Shown here: positions 1-6,374 of the stretch, in pieces | Layout: every line of letters starts with the position of its first letter | Position numbering within the stretch: position 1 is the stretch's first letter | DNA from: Bacteroidota bacterium | Lineage (GTDB): Bacteria; Bacteroidota; Bacteroidia; Bacteroidales; Prolixibacteraceae | Length of the DNA stretch: 7,456 bases | Direction of reading: 5' to 3' | Assembly (NCBI GenBank): GCA_030691295.1 | Contig: JAUYEQ010000547.1 | Span: forward strand, 1-7,456 | Position numbers and translations under genes: made by a program | Notes under the pieces: model-generated | Databases searched by the model: none | Told to the model about the DNA's origin: nothing | The model's input: the letters and a program-made list of their open reading frames with translations, nothing else

Positions 1-984
1 GTGCTCAATTTTGGTTACCAGACTTTCTACTGAAGGAAATAATTCGTTGTTGTAAGCAGCACTTCCAATAATGAATGCCTTGTATTTAAAAATATCGCTG
101 ATGATGTATGATGCATGGGTTTTTGAAGCATCGTAAACCCGAATATTTTTCACACCGCGAACTGCAAGCTGTCTGGCAATTACATCAGCCATTTTCGCTG
201 TATTCCCGTACATCGAACCGTAAACAATTACCGCACCGGTTTCGGTGGCGTAGGAACTCCATTTTTCGTAGCGTTCGAGAATATATTGCAAGTTGGTGCG
301 CCAAACCGGTCCGTGCGTTGCTGCCAGCATTTTTACATCTATACTTTCAATTTTCTTCAATGCCCGTTGTGTATGCGGACAATATTTACCTACTATGTTG
401 GTATAATACCGCATCAACTCTTCTTCATACATCGAGAGGTTCAGTTCATCGTCGAAAATTCCGCCGTCAAGTGTGCCGAAACTCCCGAAAGCATCGCCCG
501 TGAAAAGTATTTTGCTGCTGATTTCGTAACTCACCATGGTTTCAGGCCAGTGAACCATCGGACTGGTGGCAAATCTCAACTGATGCTTTCCAAGTGGCAA
601 TTCCGAATCATCGTAAACTTCAAGCGTGTTTACTGTTACCATATAATAATTGGCAACCATGTCGAATGTCTTTTTATTGCCAACAAGCGTAATTTTCGGA
701 TATTTGGCCACCACTGCTTTCAATGCTCCTGAATGATCCGGCTCCATGTGGTTGATCACCAGATAATCGACCGGTCGACCGTTGGTCAGGATTTCGATTT
801 GGCTGAGGTAATCGTCAATAAAAGAATGTTCTACCGTGTCGATCAGTGCAATTTTTTCATCAACTATTAAGTATGAATTATAGGATACTCCGTTTGGAAT
901 AGGCCATAAATTTTCGAACAGATGCGTTCTTCGGTCGTTGAACCCGAGGAAATAAATATCTTCAGCTAAATTTACCTGATGCAT
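1..984 (-). CDS. fprA: Flavodiiron protein (FprA / A-type flavoprotein), 3' end outside window
   Basis: Cytoplasmic flavodiiron protein; family members reduce O2 to water or NO to N2O using a diiron centre and FMN. The visible part is 328 codons, open to the left edge. Residues 1-245 are a metallo-beta-lactamase-like domain with every expected iron ligand in place: H79, E81, D83 and H84 in the motif HMEPDH, then H145 (in VHWPE), D164 (in GDAFG) and H224 (in ATHGPVW). A flavodoxin domain starts near 250, with the FMN phosphate loop GSMYGNT at 256-262. The family is usually about 400 residues, so roughly 70-80 residues are missing through the window boundary, not through damage. Whether a rubredoxin domain follows cannot be seen. 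The start is the ATG at 984, because homologues begin just before the motif EDIYFLG; no Shine-Dalgarno is visible. The gene is divergent from mltG. The choice between O2 and NO as substrate cannot be made from sequence. Confidence 0.95.
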   Translation of the reverse strand, partial: MHQVNLAEDIYFLGFNDRRTHLFENLWPIPNGVSYNSYLIVDEKIALIDTVEHSFIDDYLSQIEILTNGRPVDYLVINHMEPDHSGALKAVVAKYPKITLVGNKKTFDMVANYYMVTVNTLEVYDDSELPLGKHQLRFATSPMVHWPETMVSYEISSKILFTGDAFGSFGTLDGGIFDDELNLSMYEEELMRYYTNIVGKYCPHTQRALKKIESIDVKMLAATHGPVWRTNLQYILERYEKWSSYATETGAVIVYGSMYGNTAKMADVIARQLAVRGVKNIRVYDASKTHASYIISDIFKYKAFIIGSAAYNNELFPSVESLVTKIEH

Positions 985-1030
985 ATAGAAATGTTTTGAT
1001 ATCGTGTTTAATAGGTTACGAAAATAAGCA

Positions 1031-1084
1031 AATTAAGACAAACCGTGCTGTGCTACATTTCTTTCATTCTGAAATTAAGATAAA
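1031..1084. repeat. Pair of 12-base direct repeats in the flavodiiron leader
   Basis: AATTAAGACAAA at 1031-1042 recurs as AATTAAGATAAA at 1073-1084, with one difference and a start-to-start distance of 42 bases, about four helical turns. Both copies lie between the proposed flavodiiron -7 element and its start codon, within the spacer shared with divergent mltG. They could be a regulator's binding sites or chance similarity in AT-rich DNA. No known operator was recognised. Confidence 0.3.
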
Positions 1085-1089
1085 GATTA

Positions 1090-1097
1090 CAAAAATA
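1090..1097 (-). promoter_or_regulatory. Possible -7 element for the flavodiiron gene
   Basis: Read on the minus strand, TATTTTTG matches the Bacteroidota -7 consensus TAnnTTTG exactly. It lies 105 bases upstream of the flavodiiron start codon, which would give a leader of roughly 95-100 bases. No good TTTG element lies 18-20 bases further upstream, so this is a weak call from one AT-rich motif. Confidence 0.35.
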
Positions 1098-1120
1098 GGA
1101 TCTGGCATTTAATGCGGGAT

Positions 1121-1150
1121 TTTGTAGTTGCCTTTTACTTTGTACTTTTG
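1121..1150 (+). promoter_or_regulatory. Bacteroidota-type promoter for mltG
   Basis: A -33 TTTG at 1121-1124 is followed after 18 bases by TACTTTTG at 1143-1150, an exact match to TAnnTTTG. Transcription would start near 1155-1158, giving a leader of about 50 bases to the ATG at 1209. The element also argues against any mltG start upstream of it. Confidence 0.7.
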
Positions 1151-1208
1151 CCCCGAATATAGGTACTTCGGAACAAATCATTATTTTTATCGAAAAAACC
1201 TGATTAAA

Positions 1209-2270
1209 ATGGATTTAATAAATAAATGCAGGATTATGCTGTTTCCCAGATTGAATAAATGGTTCGTTATTATTTTTATTATTGCAATTGCAGGAGCCGG
1301 ATTTCGCGGGTTTCAGTTGTACCGTTACATTTTTCATGCGAACATCCAAACGCCAGGAAGTATCATCATACCAATTGATGCAACTTATGAGCAGGTTATA
1401 GATAGCTTGAAAAAGCACAGGATCATTGCCAACTACAAGGCTTTTAACTGGGTGGCCAAGCAGAAAAAGTATGCAGTATCAATTAAACCGGGTAAATATT
1501 TACTCGACAAAGGTTTGAATACAAATGAGATTCTGAATATGTTAAAATCAGGGAACCAGATACCGGTGCAGGTAACTTTTAATAATCTGCGATTTTTGGA
1601 GGAATTGGCCGGTGCTGTATCCAGATACATTGAACCCGATTCGGCTGAGTTGATTGGGAAGTTTAACGATCCGGCCATTCATGAGAAATACGGATTCAAT
1701 AAAAATACTTTTCATTGTATGTTTATCCCAAATACCTACGAGTTTTACTGGACTGCCACTGCCGATCAGTTTATGGAGCGGATGTCGATGGAATACAAAC
1801 GCTTTTGGACAAAGGAAAGGATCCAGAAAGCCAACGATATGGGATTAACACGTGAGGAAGTTATGACCATTGCATCAATTGTTCAGGAAGAAACCAACAG
1901 AAGAGACGAAAAACCAATTATTGCCGGCTTGTACCTGAACCGTATTAAACGCGGAATTCCTTTACAGGCTGATCCGACGGTTAAATTTGCATTGGGTAAC
2001 TTCCGTATTAAACGTGTGCTGCATAGTCACCTTGAGGTTGATTCACCCTATAACACGTATAGAAATCCGGGCTTACCACCCGGTCCCATCAATTTCCCAG
2101 AATCAGGGAGTATTGATGCCGTGTTAAATGCAGCAGACACGCCCTACATTTATATGTGTGCACGAGAAGATTTTTCGGGATATCATAATTTCTCGAAAAC
2201 ATTGGCAGGTCACAACGAAAATGCCCGGAAATACAAGGCAGCACTCGATTCGTTAAAGATTTTTGAATAG
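1209..2270 (+). CDS. mltG: Endolytic transglycosylase MltG (YceG-like)
   Basis: Membrane-anchored lytic transglycosylase that cleaves inside nascent glycan strands, thought to set strand length during peptidoglycan synthesis. The product is 353 residues. One transmembrane helix lies at about 18-32 after a short basic cytoplasmic N-terminus, so the rest is periplasmic. A LysM-like subdomain follows (about 50-115), then the YceG catalytic domain. Family signatures seen: IASIVQEET at 221-229, in which E228 lines up with the catalytic Glu (E218 in E. coli); LQADPTVKFA at 252-261; SPYNTYRNPGLPPGPI at 279-294; and the C-terminal GYHNFSKTLAGHN at 324-336. An in-frame TTG at 1128 would add 27 residues, but it lies upstream of the promoter -7 element and the extension resembles no signal sequence. 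The ATG at 1209, preceded by A-rich sequence, is therefore preferred. It is a single-gene unit ending in a strong terminator and convergent with dnaJ. Confidence 0.95.
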   Translation: MDLINKCRIMLFPRLNKWFVIIFIIAIAGAGFRGFQLYRYIFHANIQTPGSIIIPIDATYEQVIDSLKKHRIIANYKAFNWVAKQKKYAVSIKPGKYLLDKGLNTNEILNMLKSGNQIPVQVTFNNLRFLEELAGAVSRYIEPDSAELIGKFNDPAIHEKYGFNKNTFHCMFIPNTYEFYWTATADQFMERMSMEYKRFWTKERIQKANDMGLTREEVMTIASIVQEETNRRDEKPIIAGLYLNRIKRGIPLQADPTVKFALGNFRIKRVLHSHLEVDSPYNTYRNPGLPPGPINFPESGSIDAVLNAADTPYIYMCAREDFSGYHNFSKTLAGHNENARKYKAALDSLKIFE

Positions 2271-2280
2271 TGCCAGCATA

Positions 2281-2332
2281 AAAAAAGCTACCGGAAAAGA
2301 GATTGTTGTCTCATTCTTCCGGTAGCTTTTTT
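2281..2332. terminator. Bidirectional terminator between mltG and dnaJ
   Basis: A perfect 16-base inverted repeat: AAAAAAGCTACCGGAA at 2281-2296 and TTCCGGTAGCTTTTTT at 2317-2332. The 20-base loop holds a smaller GAGA/TCTC hairpin (2299-2302 with 2309-2312). The A-run on one side and T-run on the other give a GC-rich stem with a U-tract whichever strand is transcribed. It lies 10 bases after the mltG stop and 19 bases after the dnaJ stop, so it should end both convergent transcripts. Confidence 0.92.
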
Positions 2333-2351
2333 AAGTATTTCAGCAAAAGTT

Positions 2352-3506
2352 CTAATCAAAAATATCTCTTACTTTTTCAAAGAAATTACGGTCCGATTGA
2401 TCAGGGCCATCAATAAAGTTGGTCGAAGTCTGAAGTTTTTCGAGTAATTTGCGTTCTTCTGAACTTACTTTTTTCGGTATCCAAACATGAACACGAACTA
2501 GTAAATCTCCTTTTCCATAACCATTTACATCTGGTAAGCCTTTTCCACGCAGGCGAAGTATTTTCTCGGGTTGCGTACCTGCTTCAATTTTTACTTTTAC
2601 TTTGCTGTCAACAGTTGGAATCTCTTTGGTTGCTCCCAATGTAATTTCAGGGAAAGTCACATAAAGGTCGTAAATCAGGTTGTTTCCGTCCCTGATCAAA
2701 TCAGGATGTTCGTCTTCATGAATTACCACAAAAAGATCGCCGTTGATGCCGCTGCGCCGTCCTGCATTTCCTTTTCCTGCAACATTTAGCTGCATTCCTT
2801 CTCCAACACCTGCCGGAATTCTTATTGAAATGACTTCTTCATCCCGAACAACTCCTTCGCCCTGACAATGCACACATTTATTGGTGATGATTTGCCCCTC
2901 GCCATTGCAGGTTGGACAGGCAGAAGTGGTTTGCATTTGCCCGAGCATTGTATTCTGAATACGGGTTACATGCCCGCTTCCCTTACAGGTTGAACAATTT
3001 GAATACGAAGATCCGCCCTGTGCTCCGGTTCCGCTGCAATGCTTGCAAGGTACATATTTTTTAACCTTGATTTTTTTCTCAACGCCATTTAAAACCTCGC
3101 CTAAATTCAGTGTTACTTTTACCCGAAGATCAGATCCGCGGTGCTGACGCGGGCCACGACTGCGCGAGCCGCCTCCGAAACCGCTAAATCCGCCGCCAAA
3201 TCCGCCGCCGCCAAAAACATCGCCAAACATCGAGAAAATATCGTCCATCGACATGTCGTGTCCGCCAAATCCCTGATTGTTGCCCACTCCTTTGTGTCCG
3301 TACTGATCGTATCGCTGACGTTTTTCAGGACTGCTTAATATCTCGTAGGCTTCGGCAGCTTCTTTGAATTTTTCCTCGGCTTCTTTATTTCCCGGGTTTT
3401 TGTCAGGATGAAACTGAATGGCTTTTTGTCTGTATGCCTTCTTTATTTCGTCAGCTGTCGCTGTTTTACTGACACCCAGAATTTCGTAAAAATCGCGTTT
3501 TGTCAT
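2352..3506 (-). CDS. dnaJ: Chaperone protein DnaJ (Hsp40)
   Basis: Cytosolic co-chaperone that delivers unfolded clients to DnaK and stimulates its ATPase. At 384 residues it is full length, class A (type I). The J domain is residues 1-70 with the HPD motif at 33-35. A Gly/Phe-rich linker at about 75-124 carries the DIF-type motif [11 protein letters not shown] (88-98). The zinc-binding region has four CxxCxGxG repeats: C154/C157, C171/C174, C197/C200 and C211/C214, all intact. The two client-binding beta domains follow, and the protein ends at KVRDIFD. It starts 21 bases after the grpE stop, in the same direction, so the two are almost certainly co-transcribed. dnaK is not in this window. 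Transcription ends at the shared hairpin at 2281-2332. Confidence 0.98.
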   Translation of the reverse strand: MTKRDFYEILGVSKTATADEIKKAYRQKAIQFHPDKNPGNKEAEEKFKEAAEAYEILSSPEKRQRYDQYGHKGVGNNQGFGGHDMSMDDIFSMFGDVFGGGGFGGGFSGFGGGSRSRGPRQHRGSDLRVKVTLNLGEVLNGVEKKIKVKKYVPCKHCSGTGAQGGSSYSNCSTCKGSGHVTRIQNTMLGQMQTTSACPTCNGEGQIITNKCVHCQGEGVVRDEEVISIRIPAGVGEGMQLNVAGKGNAGRRSGINGDLFVVIHEDEHPDLIRDGNNLIYDLYVTFPEITLGATKEIPTVDSKVKVKIEAGTQPEKILRLRGKGLPDVNGYGKGDLLVRVHVWIPKKVSSEERKLLEKLQTSTNFIDGPDQSDRNFFEKVRDIFD

Positions 3507-3527
3507 TTTAAATCAAATATATCAGGC

Positions 3528-4112
3528 TTATTCGCCTATAACTACTTTTGAGAAACGTATCACTTTGTCGTTCAGGAAATAACCTTTTTGAACCACATCT
3601 ACAATCTTCCCTTTTAATTCTTCCGTCGGTGCGGGTATTTTAGTGATCGCTTCGTGCAGATCAGTATCGAAATCCTGCTCTTTTGCCTCAATTTCCTTTA
3701 CTCCGTTTTGTTTCAGGAATTCCTGAAATTTGTTGTATATCAGTTGTACACCTTCTTTGATGTGACTGTTTTTTTCTTCCAGATTTACGGTTTGCATGGC
3801 ACGGTCGAAATCGTCAATAACAGGCAAGATGCTGATTAACAGACTTTCACTGGCTGTTTTCAATAATTCCATGCGCTCTTTTAATGTGCGTTTCCGGTAA
3901 TTATCAAACTCAGCCTGCAAGCGGATGTGCCTGTCTTTCAACTCAAGTAATTCCAATTCAGTTTTTTCAAGTTGTTCTTCAACCTTTGAATGTTTGTGTA
4001 CTTTCTCTTTTTTTGTTTCTTTTTTTTCTTGTGCCGGTTCTTCCTGCTGTTCGTTTAAATCCGGCGTTTCATTTTCAAGTTCTGCGTTAACTTTGTCTTT
4101 ATCTTCTGTCAT
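3528..4112 (-). CDS. grpE: Nucleotide exchange factor GrpE
   Basis: Homodimeric factor that releases ADP from DnaK so that it can drop its client. The protein has 194 residues, typical for the family. Residues 1-42 are a disordered, highly charged tail rich in E and K. A long helix or coiled coil follows at about 43-90, containing LQAEFDNYRKRTLKER (65-80), a conserved GrpE segment. PVIDDFDRAM (97-106) and the four-helix bundle come next. The C-terminal beta domain holds the characteristic GYFLNDKVIRFSKVVIGE (177-194). The ATG at 4112 leaves a 35-base gap to the proposed -7 element. It is the first gene of the grpE-dnaJ pair and is insulated from the upstream thioredoxin gene by a strong terminator. 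No HrcA-type CIRCE element (TTAGCACTC and its inverted copy) is present upstream. Confidence 0.97.
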   Translation of the reverse strand: MTEDKDKVNAELENETPDLNEQQEEPAQEKKETKKEKVHKHSKVEEQLEKTELELLELKDRHIRLQAEFDNYRKRTLKERMELLKTASESLLISILPVIDDFDRAMQTVNLEEKNSHIKEGVQLIYNKFQEFLKQNGVKEIEAKEQDFDTDLHEAITKIPAPTEELKGKIVDVVQKGYFLNDKVIRFSKVVIGE

Positions 4113-4147
4113 TGTAACTGAATTTTAAAATTTCGATTTTCGAGTTG

Positions 4148-4179
4148 CAAATATACTGCCATTGGGATACAATTGCCAA
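4148..4179 (-). promoter_or_regulatory. Promoter for the grpE-dnaJ operon
   Basis: On the minus strand TATATTTG (4155 down to 4148) matches TAnnTTTG exactly. A TTGG beginning at 4179 is a possible -33 element, with a spacer of 20-21 bases. The leader to the grpE ATG would be about 30 bases. The -33 part is weaker than the -7 part and overlaps a perfect palindrome, listed separately. Confidence 0.6.
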
Positions 4180-4186
4180 TTTGGCA
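4174..4186. promoter_or_regulatory. Palindrome over the grpE promoter -33 region (candidate operator)
   Basis: TGCCAATTTGGCA is a perfect 6+1+6 inverted repeat centred on 4180, about 25 bases upstream of the grpE -7 element and covering its -33 region. That placement suits a repressor or activator site for the chaperone operon. It is not CIRCE and I do not recognise the regulator. There is no poly-T tract beside it, so it is unlikely to be a terminator. Confidence 0.4.
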
Positions 4187-4222
4187 TCTTAAATAATTGA
4201 TAACTGACAACCTTGAAGGTGC

Positions 4223-4269
4223 AAAGTAAAAAGGGCAGTCCGAATAATACGGATTGCCCTTTTTACTTT
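4223..4269 (-). terminator. Rho-independent terminator after the thioredoxin gene
   Basis: Two 20-base arms, AAAGTAAAAAGGGCAGTCCG at 4223-4242 and CGGATTGCCCTTTTTACTTT at 4250-4269, pair over their whole length with a single mismatch (4238 with 4254), around a 7-base loop. Read on the minus strand, the stem begins 15 bases after the thioredoxin stop codon and ends in a T-rich tract. It separates that gene from grpE downstream. Confidence 0.9.
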
Positions 4270-4284
4270 TCATGAATAGTATTT

Positions 4285-4836
4285 TTATTTCAAAAAAGCT
4301 GCAATCGCCTGAGCAAGTGCCGGGCCACGTAAGTTTTTACCAACGATAATGCCGTCTCCGTCAATCAGAAAGCTGGCCGGAATTCCGCGAACACCATAAA
4401 CTGCGGCATATTTTGAATTCCATCCCTGAAGGTCACTCACGTGATTTTCCCAAATAAGTTTATCGGCATTGATGGCAGCTTGCCAGGCTGATTTATCCTT
4501 GTCGAGCGAAACGCTGTAAACCGTGAATCCTTTGCCATTCTTGAAGTTCGAGTCTTTGAATTTTTCGTAGGTCGCTACCACATTGGGGTTTTCGTGCCGG
4601 CAAGGACCACACCATGCTGCCCAGAAATCTATCAGCACCAATTTGCCTTTAAGTGATGATAGTTTTATTTCTTTTCCGTCAGGGTTTTTTTCGCTTATTT
4701 CAGGAGCTTTGTTCCCAATGTTCAATCCGATGGTTGCTTCTTTTGTTTGTATTGATCCGTTGCCCGGACTGGCTGCGTGAGTGATGGTTACCAAAGTGAA
4801 AATCATGGCAAAAATAAGTGTTAATTTCATTTTCAT
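4285..4836 (-). CDS. Secreted TlpA/ResA-like thioredoxin-fold protein
   Basis: Predicted periplasmic thiol-disulfide oxidoreductase of the TlpA/ResA group (AhpC/TSA-Redoxin fold), 183 residues. A signal peptide is visible: MKMK, a hydrophobic stretch at 5-19, and a likely signal peptidase I cut after THA at residue 21. The active site is WCGPC at 75-79, with catalytic C76 and C79. The fold's conserved cis-proline is P153 in GIPASFLID (151-159). TlpA-type features include the segment KAPEIS...DGKEIKLSSLKGKLVLIDFW leading into the active site. Relatives reduce disulfides in cytochrome c maturation or act as general periplasmic reductants; nothing adjacent tells which. No lipobox cysteine is present, so it should be soluble. 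Two in-frame ATGs lie two codons apart; 4836 is taken as the start, but 4830 is equally possible. It has its own promoter candidate and terminator, so it is probably monocistronic. Confidence 0.9.
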   Translation of the reverse strand: MKMKLTLIFAMIFTLVTITHAASPGNGSIQTKEATIGLNIGNKAPEISEKNPDGKEIKLSSLKGKLVLIDFWAAWCGPCRHENPNVVATYEKFKDSNFKNGKGFTVYSVSLDKDKSAWQAAINADKLIWENHVSDLQGWNSKYAAVYGVRGIPASFLIDGDGIIVGKNLRGPALAQAIAAFLK

Positions 4837-4875
4837 ATTGTATTTATTTCGAAGTAAATTTTCAATTGTAAATCA

Positions 4876-4883
4876 CAAAAGTA
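4876..4883 (-). promoter_or_regulatory. -7 element for the thioredoxin gene
   Basis: On the minus strand TACTTTTG matches TAnnTTTG exactly and is identical to the mltG -7 element. It lies 39 bases upstream of the start codon. A -33 TTTG at the right distance is missing (only TTTA near 4908-4905), so the call rests on the -7 box and its position. Confidence 0.45.
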
Positions 4884-5000
4884 ACAAATCAACAATACGA
4901 TGGTTAAATCAGAAGTTTCTGTTTGAAAACTTTAACAAAACAGGACATATTATCATTGTTGGATTTCATTTCTGAATAGCCAAAAAATTCCTGATTTAAG

Positions 5001-6308
5001 TTATTCGGTTCGGGTAATTCGTGCACCGATGGCGTTTAAGCGGTCGTCAATATTTTCATAACCGCGGTCAATTTGCTCAATGTTTGAAATTTTACTGGTG
5101 CCTTGTGCCGATAATGCTGCAATCAGCAAAGCAACTCCCGCCCTGATATCTGGCGAAGTCATGTTGGTAGCCCTGAGCATATATTTGTGGTCGAGACCGA
5201 TTACGGTTGCGCGGTGCGGATCACAAAGAATAATTTGTGCACCCATGTCAATCAGTTTATCGACAAAAAACAAGCGACTTTCGAACATTTTTTGGTGAAT
5301 GAGCACGCTTCCCTTGGCCTGCGTGGCAATCACAAGGAAAATACTCAGTAAATCCGGAGTCAGCCCTGGCCATGGCGCATCGGCAATGTTCATGATAGAA
5401 CCATCAATAAATGTTTCAATCTCATAATGTTCCTGAGCCGGAATGTACAAATCGTCGTTGCGTTCTTCCACGTAAATGCCCATCCGTTTAAATTGTTCAG
5501 GAATGATTCCCAAATGTTGTATTCCGGCATTTCTGATGGTAATTTCAGAATTGGTCATTGCAGCAAGACCGATGAAACTGCCCACTTCAATCATGTCGGG
5601 CAGTATTTTGTGCAAGCAACCGTTTAGTGAAGCTACTCCTTTTATTGTAAGCAGATTTGAGCCGGTTCCTTCAATTATTGCACCCATCGAAACTAGCATT
5701 TTGCAAAGTTGCTGTATGTATGGTTCGCAGGCGGCATTGTAAATGGTGGTGGTGCCTTCTGCCATCGAAGCAGCCATCACAATATTGGCAGTTCCGGTAA
5801 CAGATGCTTCGTCGAGCAGCATGTAACTGCCTTTGAGTTTGGTTGCCTGAACGCTGTAAAAATGCTGATCGGGATTGTACGTAAATGTAGCCCCAAGTTT
5901 CTGAAGTCCGGTGAAATGGGTATCCAGCCGTCTTCTGCCGATTTTGTCGCCGCCCGGTTGTGGAATGTAACCAATTCCGAAACGTGTCAAAAGTGGTCCC
6001 AGAATCATGATTGAACCACGAAGACTGGATGCTTTTCGTGCAAAAAGTTCGGTTTTCAGGTAATCAAGTTTTATCTGATCTGCTTGAAATATGTAATTTC
6101 CTTTGCTTACGCGTTCCGTTTTTACTCCCAGTTCGGTGAGTATTTCGATTAACCTGATGACATCCTGTATTTCAGGAATATTTGAAATATGAACTTTTGA
6201 GGACGTTAAAAGCACTGCACAGATTACCTGAAGCGCTTCGTTTTTTGCCCCCTGAGGGAACAAATCGCCGCTTAACTGTTTGCCACCTTCGATTTTAAAA
6301 GTTGCCAT
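5001..6308 (-). CDS. murA: UDP-N-acetylglucosamine 1-carboxyvinyltransferase MurA, Asp-type active-site loop
   Basis: Cytoplasmic enzyme of the first committed peptidoglycan step: it transfers enolpyruvyl from phosphoenolpyruvate to UDP-GlcNAc. The protein has 435 residues, close to the family norm of about 420-435, in the two-domain EPSP-synthase fold. K22 and N23 in QGAKNEAL are the conserved substrate-binding pair. The flexible active-site loop reads PQPGGDKIGRRRLDTHF (116-132), so D121 occupies the place of Cys115 of E. coli MurA, the residue alkylated by fosfomycin. The general-base Asp (E. coli D305) corresponds to D319 in GLTPDL. The conserved arginines R371 and R397 correspond to R389 (SPDIRAG) and R415 (IDRGYEN). 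All other key residues seen are normal, so the enzyme should be active. It starts 66 bases after the DUF4290 stop in the same direction, probably in one transcript. No clear terminator follows it. Confidence 0.98.
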   Translation of the reverse strand: MATFKIEGGKQLSGDLFPQGAKNEALQVICAVLLTSSKVHISNIPEIQDVIRLIEILTELGVKTERVSKGNYIFQADQIKLDYLKTELFARKASSLRGSIMILGPLLTRFGIGYIPQPGGDKIGRRRLDTHFTGLQKLGATFTYNPDQHFYSVQATKLKGSYMLLDEASVTGTANIVMAASMAEGTTTIYNAACEPYIQQLCKMLVSMGAIIEGTGSNLLTIKGVASLNGCLHKILPDMIEVGSFIGLAAMTNSEITIRNAGIQHLGIIPEQFKRMGIYVEERNDDLYIPAQEHYEIETFIDGSIMNIADAPWPGLTPDLLSIFLVIATQAKGSVLIHQKMFESRLFFVDKLIDMGAQIILCDPHRATVIGLDHKYMLRATNMTSPDIRAGVALLIAALSAQGTSKISNIEQIDRGYENIDDRLNAIGARITRTE

Positions 6309-6315
6309 TAAAAAA

Positions 6316-6373
6316 AGTCTCAGTATTCAGTCTCAGTGTTCAATTGGCTTACTCCATGCTCAGTGCTCCATGC
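6316..6373. repeat. Short tandem repeats in the DUF4290-murA spacer
   Basis: Two adjacent 13-base copies, AGTCTCAGTATTC (6316-6328) and AGTCTCAGTGTTC (6329-6341), differ at one base. Further on, CTCCATGC occurs at 6352-6359 and again at 6366-6373, 14 bases apart, and the CTCAGT core recurs between them at 6359-6364. Together they fill nearly all of the 66-base spacer between the DUF4290 stop and the murA start. They contain no open frame and no strong hairpin. The pattern looks like replication-slippage repeats or a member of a dispersed intergenic repeat family. Confidence 0.6.
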
Positions 6374-6374
6374 C

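Noticed and set aside
108..732. Two overlapping plus-strand open frames (108-503 and 286-732) with no clear start signals
   Set aside because: They lie opposite the flavodiiron gene, whose minus-strand frame has all its metal and FMN motifs. The plus-strand products have no recognisable domain and a composition typical of an antisense frame.
1128..1208. TTG start at 1128 giving a longer MltG
   Set aside because: It lies upstream of the TAnnTTTG box at 1143-1150, so a transcript from that promoter would not contain it. The added residues are not conserved-looking and would precede the membrane helix.
1209..2270. Gln226 in MltG's ASIVQEET motif, where E. coli has Glu, as a possible loss of the catalytic residue
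   Set aside because: The catalytic Glu (E. coli E218) aligns with E228, which is present. The changed position is two residues earlier and is not the catalytic one.
3141..3338. Alanine-rich plus-strand open frame
   Set aside because: It is the antisense of the Gly/Phe-rich linker of dnaJ; the Ala bias is explained by reverse-complemented Gly codons.
3514..3521. TATATTTG on the minus strand between grpE and dnaJ, a possible internal dnaJ promoter
   Set aside because: It matches TAnnTTTG, but it ends only 7 bases before the dnaJ start codon, which would leave almost no leader, and no TTTG lies at the right distance upstream. Co-transcription with grpE is simpler.
4113..4222. CIRCE (HrcA) heat-shock operator upstream of grpE
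   Set aside because: I looked for TTAGCACTC and GAGTGCTAA with a 9-base spacer on both strands and found neither half.
5427..6014. Several plus-strand open frames of 66-101 codons
   Set aside because: All lie opposite murA, which is intact and full length. None has a recognisable domain.
6316..6373. The repeat cluster as a CRISPR array or phage attachment site
   Set aside because: The repeats are only 8-13 bases, mostly directly abutting, with no spacers of regular length, no cas genes and no integrase or tRNA nearby.
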